Source: Haemophilus parahaemolyticus (GTDB lineage: Bacteria; Pseudomonadota; Gammaproteobacteria; Enterobacterales; Pasteurellaceae). Taken from it: a stretch of 64,000 nt of DNA. A program made the position numbers and the translations under genes. Positions 27,295 to 36,670 of the stretch are shown one piece after another. Under the pieces are notes generated by a model. That model searched no databases. It was not told the origin of the DNA and was given only the letters and a program-made list of their open reading frames with translations. How positions within the stretch are numbered: the first letter of the stretch is position 1; every line of letters starts with the position of its first letter. The stretch is from contig NZ_MUXY01000003.1 in NCBI RefSeq assembly GCF_002015035.1, positions 1-64,000 of the forward strand, in the 5' to 3' direction.

Positions 27295-28250
27295 TGACTG
27301 AAATTACAGAACAGAAAGGCTACACGCATAAATTTTTGTGGCAATTTTTACTACCAAAGTACTGGAGCATATGGCTTGGTGTGCTAGTGTTACTCATATT
27401 AGCGTTTGTGCCTTATCCATTGCGAGATAAGCTAGCTGTTTTTGTTGGCAAAGTGGCTTGCCGCTATTTGAAAAAGAAGGGCAATAAACAATTCCGTCGT
27501 TCAGATATTAACTTACGTTATTGCTTTCCCAATTGGAGTGAAGACAAGCGGTTAAAAACGATTGAAGAAATGTTTATTACCGTAGCTCAAACAATGTTGG
27601 GCATTGGCGAAATTGCAGTGCGCTCGGTGAAACATCTGCAAAAACGGAGTGAATTTATCGGGCTTGAGCACATTTATCAAGCCAAAGCGGAAGGCAAAAA
27701 TATTATTCTGCTTGTGCCACATACTTGGGCAATTGATGCGTCGGGGATTATTCTGCATACACACGGAATGCCGATGGTTTCAATGTATAATCCACACCGA
27801 AATGCATTAGTTGATTGGCTCTGGAATGCAACCCGTGAGCGTTTTGGCGGACGAATGCACACACGCCAAAATGGCATTAAGCCATTTTTAGCAGATGTTA
27901 AAAAAGGTAATATGGGCTATTTCTTACCAGATGAAGATTTTGGTGAGGAATTAAGTGTTTATGTCGATTTCTTCGCAACGGAAAAGGCAACCTTGCCAGG
28001 GCTAAACAAAATGGTTCGTGTCGCAAATGCGGTTGTTATTCCAATGTTTGCTACTTATCAAGCAAAGAAAGGCGTATACCAAATGGAAATTTTGCCTCCG
28101 CTAGAATTTTCGGGCACACCTGAACAATCTGCCCGTGAAATGAACAAAGTGATTGAATATTTTGTGACTAAATCGCCAGAGCAATATGTCTGGATTTTGC
28201 GTTTATTAAAAACGCGTCGTGATGGGCAAGATATTTATAAAAAAGAATAA
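27294..28250 (+). CDS. lpxM: Lipid A late acyltransferase LpxM
   Basis: Adds the last secondary acyl chain (classically myristoyl) to Kdo2-lipid A at the inner membrane. An N-terminal membrane helix (~25-40) and the acyltransferase dyad H143-x4-D148 (HTWAID) are present. The segments SMYNPHRNALVDWLWNATRERFGG and YFLPDEDFGEE are typical of LpxM rather than LpxL. 318 aa. It sits at the end of rnfABCDGE by TAATG overlap, where nth lies in many relatives. Confidence 0.93.
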   Translation: MTEITEQKGYTHKFLWQFLLPKYWSIWLGVLVLLILAFVPYPLRDKLAVFVGKVACRYLKKKGNKQFRRSDINLRYCFPNWSEDKRLKTIEEMFITVAQTMLGIGEIAVRSVKHLQKRSEFIGLEHIYQAKAEGKNIILLVPHTWAIDASGIILHTHGMPMVSMYNPHRNALVDWLWNATRERFGGRMHTRQNGIKPFLADVKKGNMGYFLPDEDFGEELSVYVDFFATEKATLPGLNKMVRVANAVVIPMFATYQAKKGVYQMEILPPLEFSGTPEQSAREMNKVIEYFVTKSPEQYVWILRLLKTRRDGQDIYKKE

Positions 28251-28267
28251 AGAGAGTGAGAAATTGA

Positions 28268-30937
28268 ATGAGCGAAAAATTAGAAGTTCAACCCGCTAAA
28301 ATTAGACAGCCTCGCCGAATTTCCCCTTTCTGGCTTTTGCCAATTGCGGCATTTGCGATTGGCTGTTTATTGTTTTTTCAAATTCTGCAAGAACGTGGGC
28401 AGATGATTACTATTCGTTTTAACGAAGGGGATGGTATTACAGCGGGTAAAACTGCAATTCGTTATCAAGGCTTGCAAATTGGCATGGTCAAAAAAGTCTA
28501 TTTTGTAGATAACCTTAAAAGTGTAGAAGTGGAAGCAGAAATTAACCCAGAAGCACGTTCTGTGCTTAAAGAGGGAACGCAATTTTGGGTGGTAAAACCG
28601 ACCGCTTCACTTGCAGGAGTTTCAGGGTTAGACACTCTTGTTTCGGGCAATTACATTACACTTAAGCCAAGCGATGATCCAAATGCAAAAAGCGAAGATG
28701 AGTTTACCGCTCAAGATGAACCACCTGTAGCAATTGCCACTGATGGTGCCTTGCTAATTAAGTTAGTGTCTGATGATCTTGGCTCGCTAACAACAGGATC
28801 ACAAGTCTATTTCCGAAAAGCGCCCGTAGGGCAAGTAGCGGATTACCGTTTTAGTACAGATCGCAAAAAGGTTGAGATTGATATTTTAATTAATAAAAAA
28901 GATGTCGGTTTAGTGAAGAAAAATAGCCGCTTCTGGAACATCAGTGGTGTGAACGTAAAAGCGGGAATATCAGGTGTTGATCTTTCAATGGATAGCTTAG
29001 CATCTGTGGTGATGGGCGGTGTCGCGTTTGATTCCCCAGATAATGATGAACCCGCTGAACAAGGGCAAAGCTATACACTTTATCCAGACTATAAATCGGC
29101 AAAACGTGGGGTAAATATTCAAATTTTAGTGCCGATGGATGAAGGGCTAAAACTGCAGGAAACAGGCATATTTCATAAAAATGTACAAGTGGGCGTATTA
29201 ACCGATTTAGATATTCCCGTTGAAAATGATAGCATTTTTGAACAATTACAGCCTGAGCAAAAAAAAGGAATGCTCAAAGGCGTGTTATTAATTGATCCAA
29301 ATTATGTGCATCTGTTTAAAACTGATACGAAAATTTTACTCAGAGAGCCCAAATTTAGCCTAAATAAAGAGCAAATCAGTAAAATTGGCGAGCTATTCCG
29401 CGGTGATTACTTTGATGTACTAAGCGGTTCAGGCGAGGCAAAAACGCAATTTACGGTTGAAAAAGAGGAAGATTTCTTACTTCATTTACCAAATATGCTA
29501 GCATTGACGTTCCAAGCGTCAGAATCTTATGGCGTAGATGAAGGGCAAGGCATTTATTACAACGATGTGCAAATTGGTGAAATTTTAAAACGAAAACTCA
29601 CATTGAATAACGTTGAGTTCCAAGGGGTGATTTATCCTCCGTATCGTCATTTGGTTGGGCAAAATAGTAAATTTGTGGCGATTTCTAACTTAGATGTAAA
29701 TATCGGGCTAGATGGTTTACGTATTAAAGCAGGCTCGCCAAGTGATTGGGTCAAAGGTGGTGTGCGTTTAATTTCAGATAAACCAACGGGCGAGGCAAAA
29801 AGTGAATACCCACTTTACAAAGACACTGATCACGCTGAGCTTGGTGTAGCATCTAGTGAAAAACGAGCAACACTGACGCTTTCTGCAAAAGAGCTTTCTG
29901 GCATAAGCCAAGGATCGGTTGTGCTTTATCGTGACTTCCAAGTTGGGGAAGTGCTGAAAGTGAGTCCAACGCAAAAACAGTTTGAGGTTGATCTCTTTAT
30001 TGAGCCTGCTTATCGCCACTTAATCAGCGATAAAAACCGTTATTGGGTTGAACCTGCTGTCTCTGCTGATGTGTCGCTTAAAGGAGTAAATATTCAAGCT
30101 GCCCCGATTATGCGTACACTTAAAGGAGCAATTAGCTTTGATAATCAAATGGGAAGTGGCAGTAAAACCCTTTTTGCAAGCAAAGATAAAGCCCTTTCGG
30201 GTAATACTTACCTCACGTTAATTGCTAAAGATGCTTCCAAGCTATCAGAAGGAATGGACATCAAATATATGGGGCTGACCGTGGGTAAGGTCGAAAAACT
30301 TGAATTGCAAAATGTAAAAAAACAGATAAAAGCGACCGCTTATATCGAAGGGCAATATTATCCATTGCTTGCTAAAACAGGCAGCAAATTTAATGTGATC
30401 TCGCCTGAAATTTCTACTTCAGGGGTGAAAAACATTGATGCAGCATTGCAAAATTATATTAGCGTGGAAGCGGGGAGTGGTAAGACTGAAACTCAGTTTA
30501 CTCTTGAGGACACGGATACCCTCAAAACCACTTACGACAGCGGTTTCCCTGTAATTGTGGAAACCAGCGATGCGCAAGGCATTCAAGTTGAAGCACCCGT
30601 TTTATATCGCGGAATGCAGGTAGGTATTGTCAAAAAAATGAACTTAAGTGAGCTAGGCGATCGGGTCTTTATTCACTTAGCAATTGAACATAAATATCAG
30701 CATTTGGTGCGTAATAACACCGAATTCTGGGCGGCTTCAGGTTACACGATGGATATTAGCTTACAAGGCGTAAGTATGAACTCAGGAACAATGTCGCAAT
30801 TGTTAAACGGTGGTATCGCATTTTCAACCCCATCAGGTAGAGTGGTGCAACCACAGGCGAAACCAAACCGCCATTTCTTATTACAACGTAAAATTCCGCA
30901 AGAAGCCCCAGAATGGGATCAAGGAATTGCAGAATAG
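28268..30937 (+). CDS. letB: LetB/YebT-type protein with seven MCE domains
   Basis: Forms a periplasm-spanning tube that moves lipids between the membranes. One N-terminal membrane helix (residues ~20-40) is followed by seven MCE domains. Domain starts are recognisable as ITIRFNEGDGI, LLIKLVSDD, IQILVPMDEG, LALTFQASES, ATLTLSAKEL, YLTLIAKDA and PVIVETSDA. 889 aa, like E. coli LetB (seven domains) and unlike PqiB (three). The usual partner LetA (membrane, PqiA-like) is not beside it; lpxM precedes it by 17 bases, suggesting an outer-membrane lipid operon. Confidence 0.9.
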   Translation: MSEKLEVQPAKIRQPRRISPFWLLPIAAFAIGCLLFFQILQERGQMITIRFNEGDGITAGKTAIRYQGLQIGMVKKVYFVDNLKSVEVEAEINPEARSVLKEGTQFWVVKPTASLAGVSGLDTLVSGNYITLKPSDDPNAKSEDEFTAQDEPPVAIATDGALLIKLVSDDLGSLTTGSQVYFRKAPVGQVADYRFSTDRKKVEIDILINKKDVGLVKKNSRFWNISGVNVKAGISGVDLSMDSLASVVMGGVAFDSPDNDEPAEQGQSYTLYPDYKSAKRGVNIQILVPMDEGLKLQETGIFHKNVQVGVLTDLDIPVENDSIFEQLQPEQKKGMLKGVLLIDPNYVHLFKTDTKILLREPKFSLNKEQISKIGELFRGDYFDVLSGSGEAKTQFTVEKEEDFLLHLPNMLALTFQASESYGVDEGQGIYYNDVQIGEILKRKLTLNNVEFQGVIYPPYRHLVGQNSKFVAISNLDVNIGLDGLRIKAGSPSDWVKGGVRLISDKPTGEAKSEYPLYKDTDHAELGVASSEKRATLTLSAKELSGISQGSVVLYRDFQVGEVLKVSPTQKQFEVDLFIEPAYRHLISDKNRYWVEPAVSADVSLKGVNIQAAPIMRTLKGAISFDNQMGSGSKTLFASKDKALSGNTYLTLIAKDASKLSEGMDIKYMGLTVGKVEKLELQNVKKQIKATAYIEGQYYPLLAKTGSKFNVISPEISTSGVKNIDAALQNYISVEAGSGKTETQFTLEDTDTLKTTYDSGFPVIVETSDAQGIQVEAPVLYRGMQVGIVKKMNLSELGDRVFIHLAIEHKYQHLVRNNTEFWAASGYTMDISLQGVSMNSGTMSQLLNGGIAFSTPSGRVVQPQAKPNRHFLLQRKIPQEAPEWDQGIAE

Positions 30938-30962
30938 AAAGATTTATTATTAGGAGAAAATT

Positions 30963-31472
30963 ATGCCTTTATTAGATAGCTTTAAAGTAGACCATACTAG
31001 AATGAATGCTCCAGCAGTTCGCGTGGCAAAAACGATGACAACGCCAAAAGGCGATACTATTACCGTGTTTGACTTACGCTTCTGCCGCCCAAATATTGAT
31101 ATTCTACCAGTACGTGGTATTCATACCATGGAACACCTTTTCGCAGGCTTTATGCGCGATCACTTAAATAGCGAAAACGTAGAAATTATTGATATTTCGC
31201 CAATGGGTTGCCGCACAGGGTTTTATATGTCCTTAATTGGTGCACCAAGTGAGCAAGATGTGGTACAAGCATGGACAGCTTCAATGGAAGATGCGTTAAA
31301 CAAAGTGCCAGATGTATCAAAAATTCCAGAGCTAAACGAATACCAATGCGGTTCATATAAAGAGCACTCTTTAGAAGAAGCTCACCAAATTGCCCGTGAT
31401 GTGTTAGCAAAAGGCATTGGTGTAAATCGCAACGAAGATTTAGCATTAGATGAGAAATTGTTGAATCCTTAA
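30963..31472 (+). CDS. luxS: S-ribosylhomocysteine lyase
   Basis: Converts S-ribosylhomocysteine to homocysteine and the AI-2 precursor DPD. Metal ligands His54 and His58 (HTMEH) and Cys129 (QCGSY), with catalytic Cys83 (MGCRTGFY), are all present. 169 aa. It follows letB by 25 bases behind AGGAG and ends at a strong terminator. Confidence 0.98.
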   Translation: MPLLDSFKVDHTRMNAPAVRVAKTMTTPKGDTITVFDLRFCRPNIDILPVRGIHTMEHLFAGFMRDHLNSENVEIIDISPMGCRTGFYMSLIGAPSEQDVVQAWTASMEDALNKVPDVSKIPELNEYQCGSYKEHSLEEAHQIARDVLAKGIGVNRNEDLALDEKLLNP

Positions 31473-31505
31473 ATCTAGGAATTTTGTGTTAGATTCCGCA
31501 TAAAT

Positions 31506-31530
31506 CAGCCCCTTTGGGGCTGTTTTGTTT
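31506..31530 (+). terminator. Rho-independent terminator after luxS
   Basis: CAGCCCC (31506-31512) pairs with GGGGCTG (31516-31522), then TTTTGTTT. It probably closes the whole rnfA-luxS transcript. Confidence 0.9.
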
Positions 31531-31549
31531 AATATCTTTTAGGAAAAAT

Positions 31550-33397
31550 ATGTTCAATAAATTATTCACTTGGTTCGAAAATCAAATCGAAACCTATCCA
31601 AACGAACAGCCTCAAACCCCAAAAGCTGGCTTGCTTCCTTTCATTTATGATGCAACAAAAGGAATGCGCTTTTACTTGATTTTGCTTACCATCTTAGTAG
31701 CAAGCGTGGGGATTATTGAGGCGGTTCTGTTTCAATTTATGGGCGAATTGGTCGATTGGGTAAATCACTTCAGCCCGTCTGAACTTTGGGCAGAGAAAAG
31801 CGGTTCAATTATCACAATGTTTTGCATCGCAATCTTAGGCGTGCTGCTTGTCTTTTTATCAAGCAGTATCCGCTTCCAAAGTTTGCAAGGTGTATTCCCT
31901 ATGCGTTTACGTTGGAACTTCCACCGCTTGATGCTTGGACAAAGTATGGGCTTCTATCAAGACGAATTTGCAGGGCGTGTATCAGCAAAAGTGATGCAAA
32001 CAGCCCTTGCAGTGCGCGATGTGGTGATGACCTGTGCGGATATGCTGATTTATGTTGCCGTTTATCTTGCAACTTCAAGTGTGATCTTGCTACAGTTTGA
32101 TGGTTGGCTGTTTTTGCCCTTTATTTTATGGGTTATTTCACTTGGTTTAACCATTAAAATTTTCGTGCCGAAACTTGCTTTTGCCGCCCAAGAACAGTCA
32201 GATGCACGAAGCCTAATGACAGGCCGAATTACCGATGCTTATTCTAACATCGCTACAGTCAAACTCTTCTCACACGGCAATCGTGAATCAGCTTATGCGA
32301 AAGAGTCAATGGAAGAGTTTATGGTCACGGTACATAAACAGATGCGTTTGGTGACAGTGATTGAAACATTGACTAACTTCACAAGCATCAGTTTAATCGT
32401 TTCGACGGCAGGCATTGGCTTGTGGCTTTGGTCACAAGAGCTTGTGAGTGCAGGTGCGATAGCAACTTCAACTGCTTTAGCATTACGTATCAAAGGTTTA
32501 TCGCAATGGATTATGTGGGAATTCGCTCGTTTATTTGAAAATCTTGGCACGGTACAAGATGGAATGAGAACGCTCTCGAAACCACATAGTGTGGTGGATA
32601 AAACCGATGCCAAACCGCTTGCAGTAACTAAAGGTGAAATCAAGTTTGATCACGTTGATTTTGCTTACGATCCACGTAAACCATTACTTAAAAAATTTGA
32701 TTTAACGATTAAACCAGGTGAAAAAGTCGGTTTAGTTGGACGCAGTGGGGCAGGAAAATCAACACTGACGAACTTATTGCTCCGTTTTTACGATATTCAA
32801 AACGGCTCAATTACCATTGATGGTCAGAATGTTCGCGACATCACACAAGAAAGTTTACGTTCACAAATTGGCTTGGTAACTCAAGATACTTCATTATTGC
32901 ACCGTTCTGTGCGTGAAAATTTGATGTATGGCAGACCAAATGCGACAGAAGAAGAGATGCTTAAAGCCGTTGAACAAGCGGCTGCAAGCGAGTTTATCCC
33001 GAATCTTCAAGATACTAAGGGTAGAACAGGTTTTGATGCCCACGTAGGGGAACGAGGAGTGAAACTTTCAGGGGGACAACGCCAGCGGATTGCTATTGCA
33101 CGCGTGATGCTCAAAGATGCTCCAATTCTCTTATTAGATGAAGCAACCAGTGCTTTAGACTCTGAGGTAGAAGTGGCAATTCAAGAGAACCTAACGCACT
33201 TAATGGAAGGTAAAACTGTGGTGGCAATTGCTCACCGCTTATCAACCATTATGGCAATGGATCGCTTAATCGTGTTAGATAAAGGTGAAATCATCGAACA
33301 AGGCTCACACGAAGAATTGCTCGCTCAAGGTGGCGTTTACGCCAAACTTTGGGCACATCAAAGTGGTGGTTTCTTGGCGGATGATGATGTGCATTAG
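31550..33397 (+). CDS. ABC exporter half-transporter (MsbA/MdlB type)
   Basis: Membrane domain (residues ~35-330, six helices) fused to one ATPase domain with Walker A GRSGAGKS, signature LSGGQRQR and Walker B ILLLDEATSALD. 615 aa; it should work as a homodimer. The substrate is unknown; multidrug or lipid-type export is the family norm. The ATG at 31550 is chosen for AGGAAAAAT in front; the frame also opens earlier inside the luxS terminator. It is a single gene. Confidence 0.9.
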   Translation: MFNKLFTWFENQIETYPNEQPQTPKAGLLPFIYDATKGMRFYLILLTILVASVGIIEAVLFQFMGELVDWVNHFSPSELWAEKSGSIITMFCIAILGVLLVFLSSSIRFQSLQGVFPMRLRWNFHRLMLGQSMGFYQDEFAGRVSAKVMQTALAVRDVVMTCADMLIYVAVYLATSSVILLQFDGWLFLPFILWVISLGLTIKIFVPKLAFAAQEQSDARSLMTGRITDAYSNIATVKLFSHGNRESAYAKESMEEFMVTVHKQMRLVTVIETLTNFTSISLIVSTAGIGLWLWSQELVSAGAIATSTALALRIKGLSQWIMWEFARLFENLGTVQDGMRTLSKPHSVVDKTDAKPLAVTKGEIKFDHVDFAYDPRKPLLKKFDLTIKPGEKVGLVGRSGAGKSTLTNLLLRFYDIQNGSITIDGQNVRDITQESLRSQIGLVTQDTSLLHRSVRENLMYGRPNATEEEMLKAVEQAAASEFIPNLQDTKGRTGFDAHVGERGVKLSGGQRQRIAIARVMLKDAPILLLDEATSALDSEVEVAIQENLTHLMEGKTVVAIAHRLSTIMAMDRLIVLDKGEIIEQGSHEELLAQGGVYAKLWAHQSGGFLADDDVH

Positions 33398-33467
33398 GGC
33401 TAAATGATTATTACAAAAGTTTATGCATAAAAAGCGGTATTATGTAGCCATTATGCTTATTTATATA

Positions 33468-33498
33468 AAAGGGAAATGATATTTGATCATTTCCCTTT
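33468..33498. terminator. Hairpin between the ABC exporter and yciI
   Basis: AAAGGGAAATGAT (33468-33480) pairs perfectly with ATCATTTCCCTTT (33486-33498). The genes are convergent, so it probably ends both transcripts. Confidence 0.65.
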
Positions 33499-33517
33499 AA
33501 AATTTGTTTATTTATTT

Positions 33518-33799
33518 CTAAAAAACTTTCTTAAACGGCTTAATAATCACATCACCATAAACGCCAGCCTCTACATAAGGATCTTCAGAAGCCCAAACTT
33601 GAGCATCCGCCAATGATTCAAATTCTGCAATTACGGTTGAACCAGTTACACTTGAGCCATCTTCTGTCGGATTAGGACCTGCGGTTAAGAGCCTGCCTTC
33701 TGCCTGTAATTTCTCTAAACGAGCAAGATGAGCTGAGCGAACTTCAAGGCGTTTTTCCAACATATTTGGGTTGTCTTGGGCAAAAATTACGTAATACAT
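33518..33799 (-). CDS. yciI: YciI family protein
   Basis: 93-residue dimeric alpha/beta-barrel (ferredoxin-like) protein beginning [28 protein letters not shown], with the conserved His and Asp of the family. The function is not established; the family resembles muconolactone isomerase folds. It is the last gene of yciC-yciB-yciA-yciI. Confidence 0.93.
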   Translation of the reverse strand: MYYVIFAQDNPNMLEKRLEVRSAHLARLEKLQAEGRLLTAGPNPTEDGSSVTGSTVIAEFESLADAQVWASEDPYVEAGVYGDVIIKPFKKVF

Positions 33800-33825
33800 C
33801 GTTATTTCCTTCTGTTAATAAATGT

Positions 33826-34293
33826 TTATTCTGTTTTTTCTTCGGCTTGGCTTGTTTCTAACAGTGCCAATGCTTCGTCTAATTCTGGGTTATTTTCACG
33901 TGGAATTGGGCGAGGTTTACCCTCTTTATCAATTGCTACATAAGTGAATAACGCCTCTGTCACTTTAAAACGCTCACGTGTGCCTTCATACACTTGTTTG
34001 ATAAACACATCCACTTTTACTTGCATGGAAGTGCGACCTAAACGTACTAATGTACCATAACAACAAACGACATCACCGACAGAAATCGGAAGGTGGAAAA
34101 TCATTTTATCTACGGTAACCGTCACCACTCGACCTTTTGCCAATTCTTTGGCTAAAATCGCACCGCCTAAATCCATTTGAGACATAATCCAACCACCGAA
34201 AATATCACCGTTGGCGTTGGTGTCTGATGGCATTGCTAGTGTACGTAAAATCAGCTTACCATCAGGAGTTTTTGTGTAAGGTTCGTTTTTCAT
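33826..34293 (-). CDS. yciA: Acyl-CoA thioesterase YciA
   Basis: Hot-dog-fold thioesterase that hydrolyses a broad range of acyl-CoAs (known for E. coli and H. influenzae YciA). 155 aa, with the family's TLAMPSDTNANGDIFGGWIMSQMDLGGAI, where the Asn/Asp residues are catalytic. It lies three bases after yciB, in the same operon. Confidence 0.95.
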   Translation of the reverse strand: MKNEPYTKTPDGKLILRTLAMPSDTNANGDIFGGWIMSQMDLGGAILAKELAKGRVVTVTVDKMIFHLPISVGDVVCCYGTLVRLGRTSMQVKVDVFIKQVYEGTRERFKVTEALFTYVAIDKEGKPRPIPRENNPELDEALALLETSQAEEKTE

Positions 34294-34296
34294 TTG

Positions 34297-34845
34297 TTAT
34301 TCCTTGTTCTGTTGGTTTTCTTGTAAATAAGGGTAAACCACTACGCCCGTTAAAATCGTTGCGACTAAACTTAAGCCAGTTAAGCCGAAGACTTTGAAGG
34401 TATACCACGCATCATTCGACATAAAATGGCTTACATAGAGGTTAAGAAGCATACAAATAATAAAGAAGATCGCCCAGCCTATGTTAAGTTTTGCCCACAC
34501 ATTTTCTGGCAAATGAATCTCTTTGCTGAGCAGATGTTTAATTATCGGATTTTTCAATACAAATTGACTAATTAACAACACTAATGCAAATAATCCGTTT
34601 AAGAGGGTAACTTTCCATTTTAGAAATGCATCATCGTTAAAATAAGCAGTTAATCCTCCGAAAATAACAACAAAGCTAGCCATAAAAAGCTGCATTTTTT
34701 CAATTTTGCCATAGAGCATTTTTAGGGCAATCAGTTGCACGATCGTTGCGATGACCAACGTAATCGCAGCTTCTTGTGTGCCAAAAAATTTGTACACTAC
34801 AAAGAAAAGAATAAGAGGAATAAATTCAAGCAATTGTTTCATCAT
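34297..34845 (-). CDS. yciB: Inner-membrane protein YciB (IspA/septation family)
   Basis: 182 aa, five or six membrane helices, opening [21 protein letters not shown]. The family supports envelope integrity and intracellular septation in relatives. Two ATGs are adjacent (34845 and 34842); the second has the better distance from AAGGATC and the canonical N-terminus. Confidence 0.94.
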   Translation of the reverse strand: MMKQLLEFIPLILFFVVYKFFGTQEAAITLVIATIVQLIALKMLYGKIEKMQLFMASFVVIFGGLTAYFNDDAFLKWKVTLLNGLFALVLLISQFVLKNPIIKHLLSKEIHLPENVWAKLNIGWAIFFIICMLLNLYVSHFMSNDAWYTFKVFGLTGLSLVATILTGVVVYPYLQENQQNKE

Positions 34846-34855
34846 TGATCCTTAA

Positions 34856-35566
34856 TTAACTTAACCTTTTAGGGCGAATGGTTTGATAAAAACGGAAACT
34901 AAAAATGGTGGTAAAGAGTGATAAAAATGCAGAGATCATGAAAGATAATACCATAATCGCAACATTATCGCCTAAACGTCCTACTAGAGCGGTAATTAAA
35001 ATGGGTAACAGATTTGCTAATAAGGTATAAGCAAAAAGTACAGCCATTTTGCCTTTTGCAAGTTGCCACATAAATTTAACCGCTTGCCCAACACGATAAT
35101 TTTCCACAAGAAAGACATAAGTAGAGAGATTTAAGCGTACAAATACAAAAATCCCAATAGCAAGTAGAGGTAAACTAAAAATGTTTGCTCCACTGCCTGA
35201 AATATTGCCAAATAAAATGGATGACATACCGAAAGAAAGCGGTAATCCCATAATGATGTAAAGTAAAATTGCAGGAAGCAGTTTTGTTAAGGCTTTACCT
35301 GTATTTTGAAAGAAGGATTGAAATGTGCCTGCATTAATATCGTTAATATTAAGTACCAAAAGTACAGAAATAAAAATATTACCAATACCAATTAAGAGCG
35401 AAGGAAGCAATGAAACTGTTGAATTTGAAGCCATAAGATTAGCAAGTACAAAGGTTGCTAGTAGTTGAATAGCGAGCAACAACCCTATAGCCGTTAGCGA
35501 AAACTGACGACGATTTCGGATAAAATTCCAACTATCTTGTAATAATTGCGGAAAATTAATCGGCAT
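34856..35566 (-). CDS. yciC: YciC family (UPF0259) membrane protein
   Basis: 236 aa with about six membrane helices and the opening LLQDSWNFIRNRRQFSLTAIGLLL typical of UPF0259. The role is unknown; its constant neighbour is yciB, suggesting a shared envelope function. First gene of yciCBAI. Confidence 0.9.
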   Translation of the reverse strand: MPINFPQLLQDSWNFIRNRRQFSLTAIGLLLAIQLLATFVLANLMASNSTVSLLPSLLIGIGNIFISVLLVLNINDINAGTFQSFFQNTGKALTKLLPAILLYIIMGLPLSFGMSSILFGNISGSGANIFSLPLLAIGIFVFVRLNLSTYVFLVENYRVGQAVKFMWQLAKGKMAVLFAYTLLANLLPILITALVGRLGDNVAIMVLSFMISAFLSLFTTIFSFRFYQTIRPKRLS

Positions 35567-35689
35567 AAAAATCCTTGTTTTTCGTTAATAAAAAGTAAAA
35601 AATAGCTCATAAGTATATCAATAGATTGCTTGAAGTGCATTAAGTTTTGCCTTAGGCTATTTTATCTCCACTTTTTATAATTTTAAACT

Positions 35690-36133
35690 ATGCTCGAAAC
35701 ATTCCAATCAGGACAACGCTATTTAAACACCTATCCACAACAAAAGAAATTGAGCCTGTTTATGATCGATTACCGTCTTATTCAGCTTATTAAATTTTCA
35801 GGCAAATGGATGCCCGCTTTTGCTTGTTTTACAATTTTGTGGCAATACTTTTTTAAAGATCCAAGCCAATCAATCCTAGCAAATTCGGTAATAACTGCAC
35901 TCTTTGCGGTGAGTATTCCCTATCAAGGTTTATATTTTCTCGGCAAACGGTCTAAATCGCCATTGCCTTTACATTTGATGGGCTGGTATGAAGAGTTGCG
36001 TCAGAAATTGGCAAATGAAAATATAAAATTGACCGCTTGTCCTGTGCAATCAATTCCGAGTTATCAGGATTTCGCTAATTTATTGCAACTTGCGGAAAAA
36101 ACGTGGGGCAATAAATATTTTGATGAGTTATAA
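35690..36133 (+). CDS. yfbV: UPF0208 (YfbV, DUF412) membrane protein
   Basis: 147 aa with two central hydrophobic helices (residues ~45-60 and ~68-85) and the family ends: FQSGQRYLNTYP near the start and FADLLQLAEKTW-like FANLLQLAEKTW near the end. Terminus-domain organisation has been suggested for E. coli YfbV; the function here is inferred only from the family. Single gene. Confidence 0.92.
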   Translation: MLETFQSGQRYLNTYPQQKKLSLFMIDYRLIQLIKFSGKWMPAFACFTILWQYFFKDPSQSILANSVITALFAVSIPYQGLYFLGKRSKSPLPLHLMGWYEELRQKLANENIKLTACPVQSIPSYQDFANLLQLAEKTWGNKYFDEL

Positions 36134-36218
36134 TTTTATGAATACTAAATCGTAGCAGCCATGTTTTAGTAAAAACACAAAATTAATTTTAATCCATTAA
36201 GACAACTGAATGATATTT

Positions 36219-36243
36219 GGGCGGAGATAAACTCCGCTCTACG
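36219..36243. repeat. Single palindrome of the paired-palindrome family
   Basis: GGGCGGAG (36219-36226) pairs with CTCCGCTC (36232-36239), with one G-T pair, followed by TACG. It has the same end motif as the hairpins at 10-67 and 9714-9773, but only one unit. It lies in the leader of the Nudix gene. Confidence 0.5.
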
Positions 36244-36264
36244 TTTATAGAAAGGAATGTAATT

Positions 36265-36669
36265 ATGTCAAAACCCATTGTTCGTGTTGCCGCAGGCATT
36301 ATCCGCAATGAATTTGGACAAATTTATTTAGCTCAACGCCTTGAAGGGCAAGATTTCGCTCAATCCCTCGAATTTCCTGGCGGAAAAATTGAACTAAATG
36401 AAACACCAGAAGAAGCTGTAAAACGCGAACTGGAAGAAGAGGCAGGCATTCAAGTATTGAGTGCGTTCCCTTATGAACATTTCCAGTTTGAATATCCCAC
36501 GAAAATTATCGAATTTTATTTTTTCTTAGTCGAAGAATGGATCGGGGAACCTTTCGGGCGTGAAGGGCAAGAAGGCTTCTGGATTGCTCAATCTGAATTA
36601 GATGAAGGGCAATTCCCTCCTGCGAATGAAAAGTTAATAGGAAAGTTAAAGGCAGAGAGAGGTCTCTAA
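36265..36669 (+). CDS. mutT: Nudix hydrolase MutT (8-oxo-dGTP diphosphatase)
   Basis: Sanitises oxidised dGTP. 134 aa with a perfect Nudix box from Gly40 to Ile62 (G-x5-E-x7-REL-x-EE-x-GI). The start ATG at 36265 follows AAAGGAATGTAATT. The stop nearly touches the next gene, which starts with TTG. Confidence 0.9.
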   Translation: MSKPIVRVAAGIIRNEFGQIYLAQRLEGQDFAQSLEFPGGKIELNETPEEAVKRELEEEAGIQVLSAFPYEHFQFEYPTKIIEFYFFLVEEWIGEPFGREGQEGFWIAQSELDEGQFPPANEKLIGKLKAERGL

Positions 36670-36670
36670 T

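Noticed and set aside
31514-31549. N-terminal extension of the ABC exporter
   Set aside because: It starts inside the luxS terminator hairpin and has no ribosome site; the ATG at 31550 has one.
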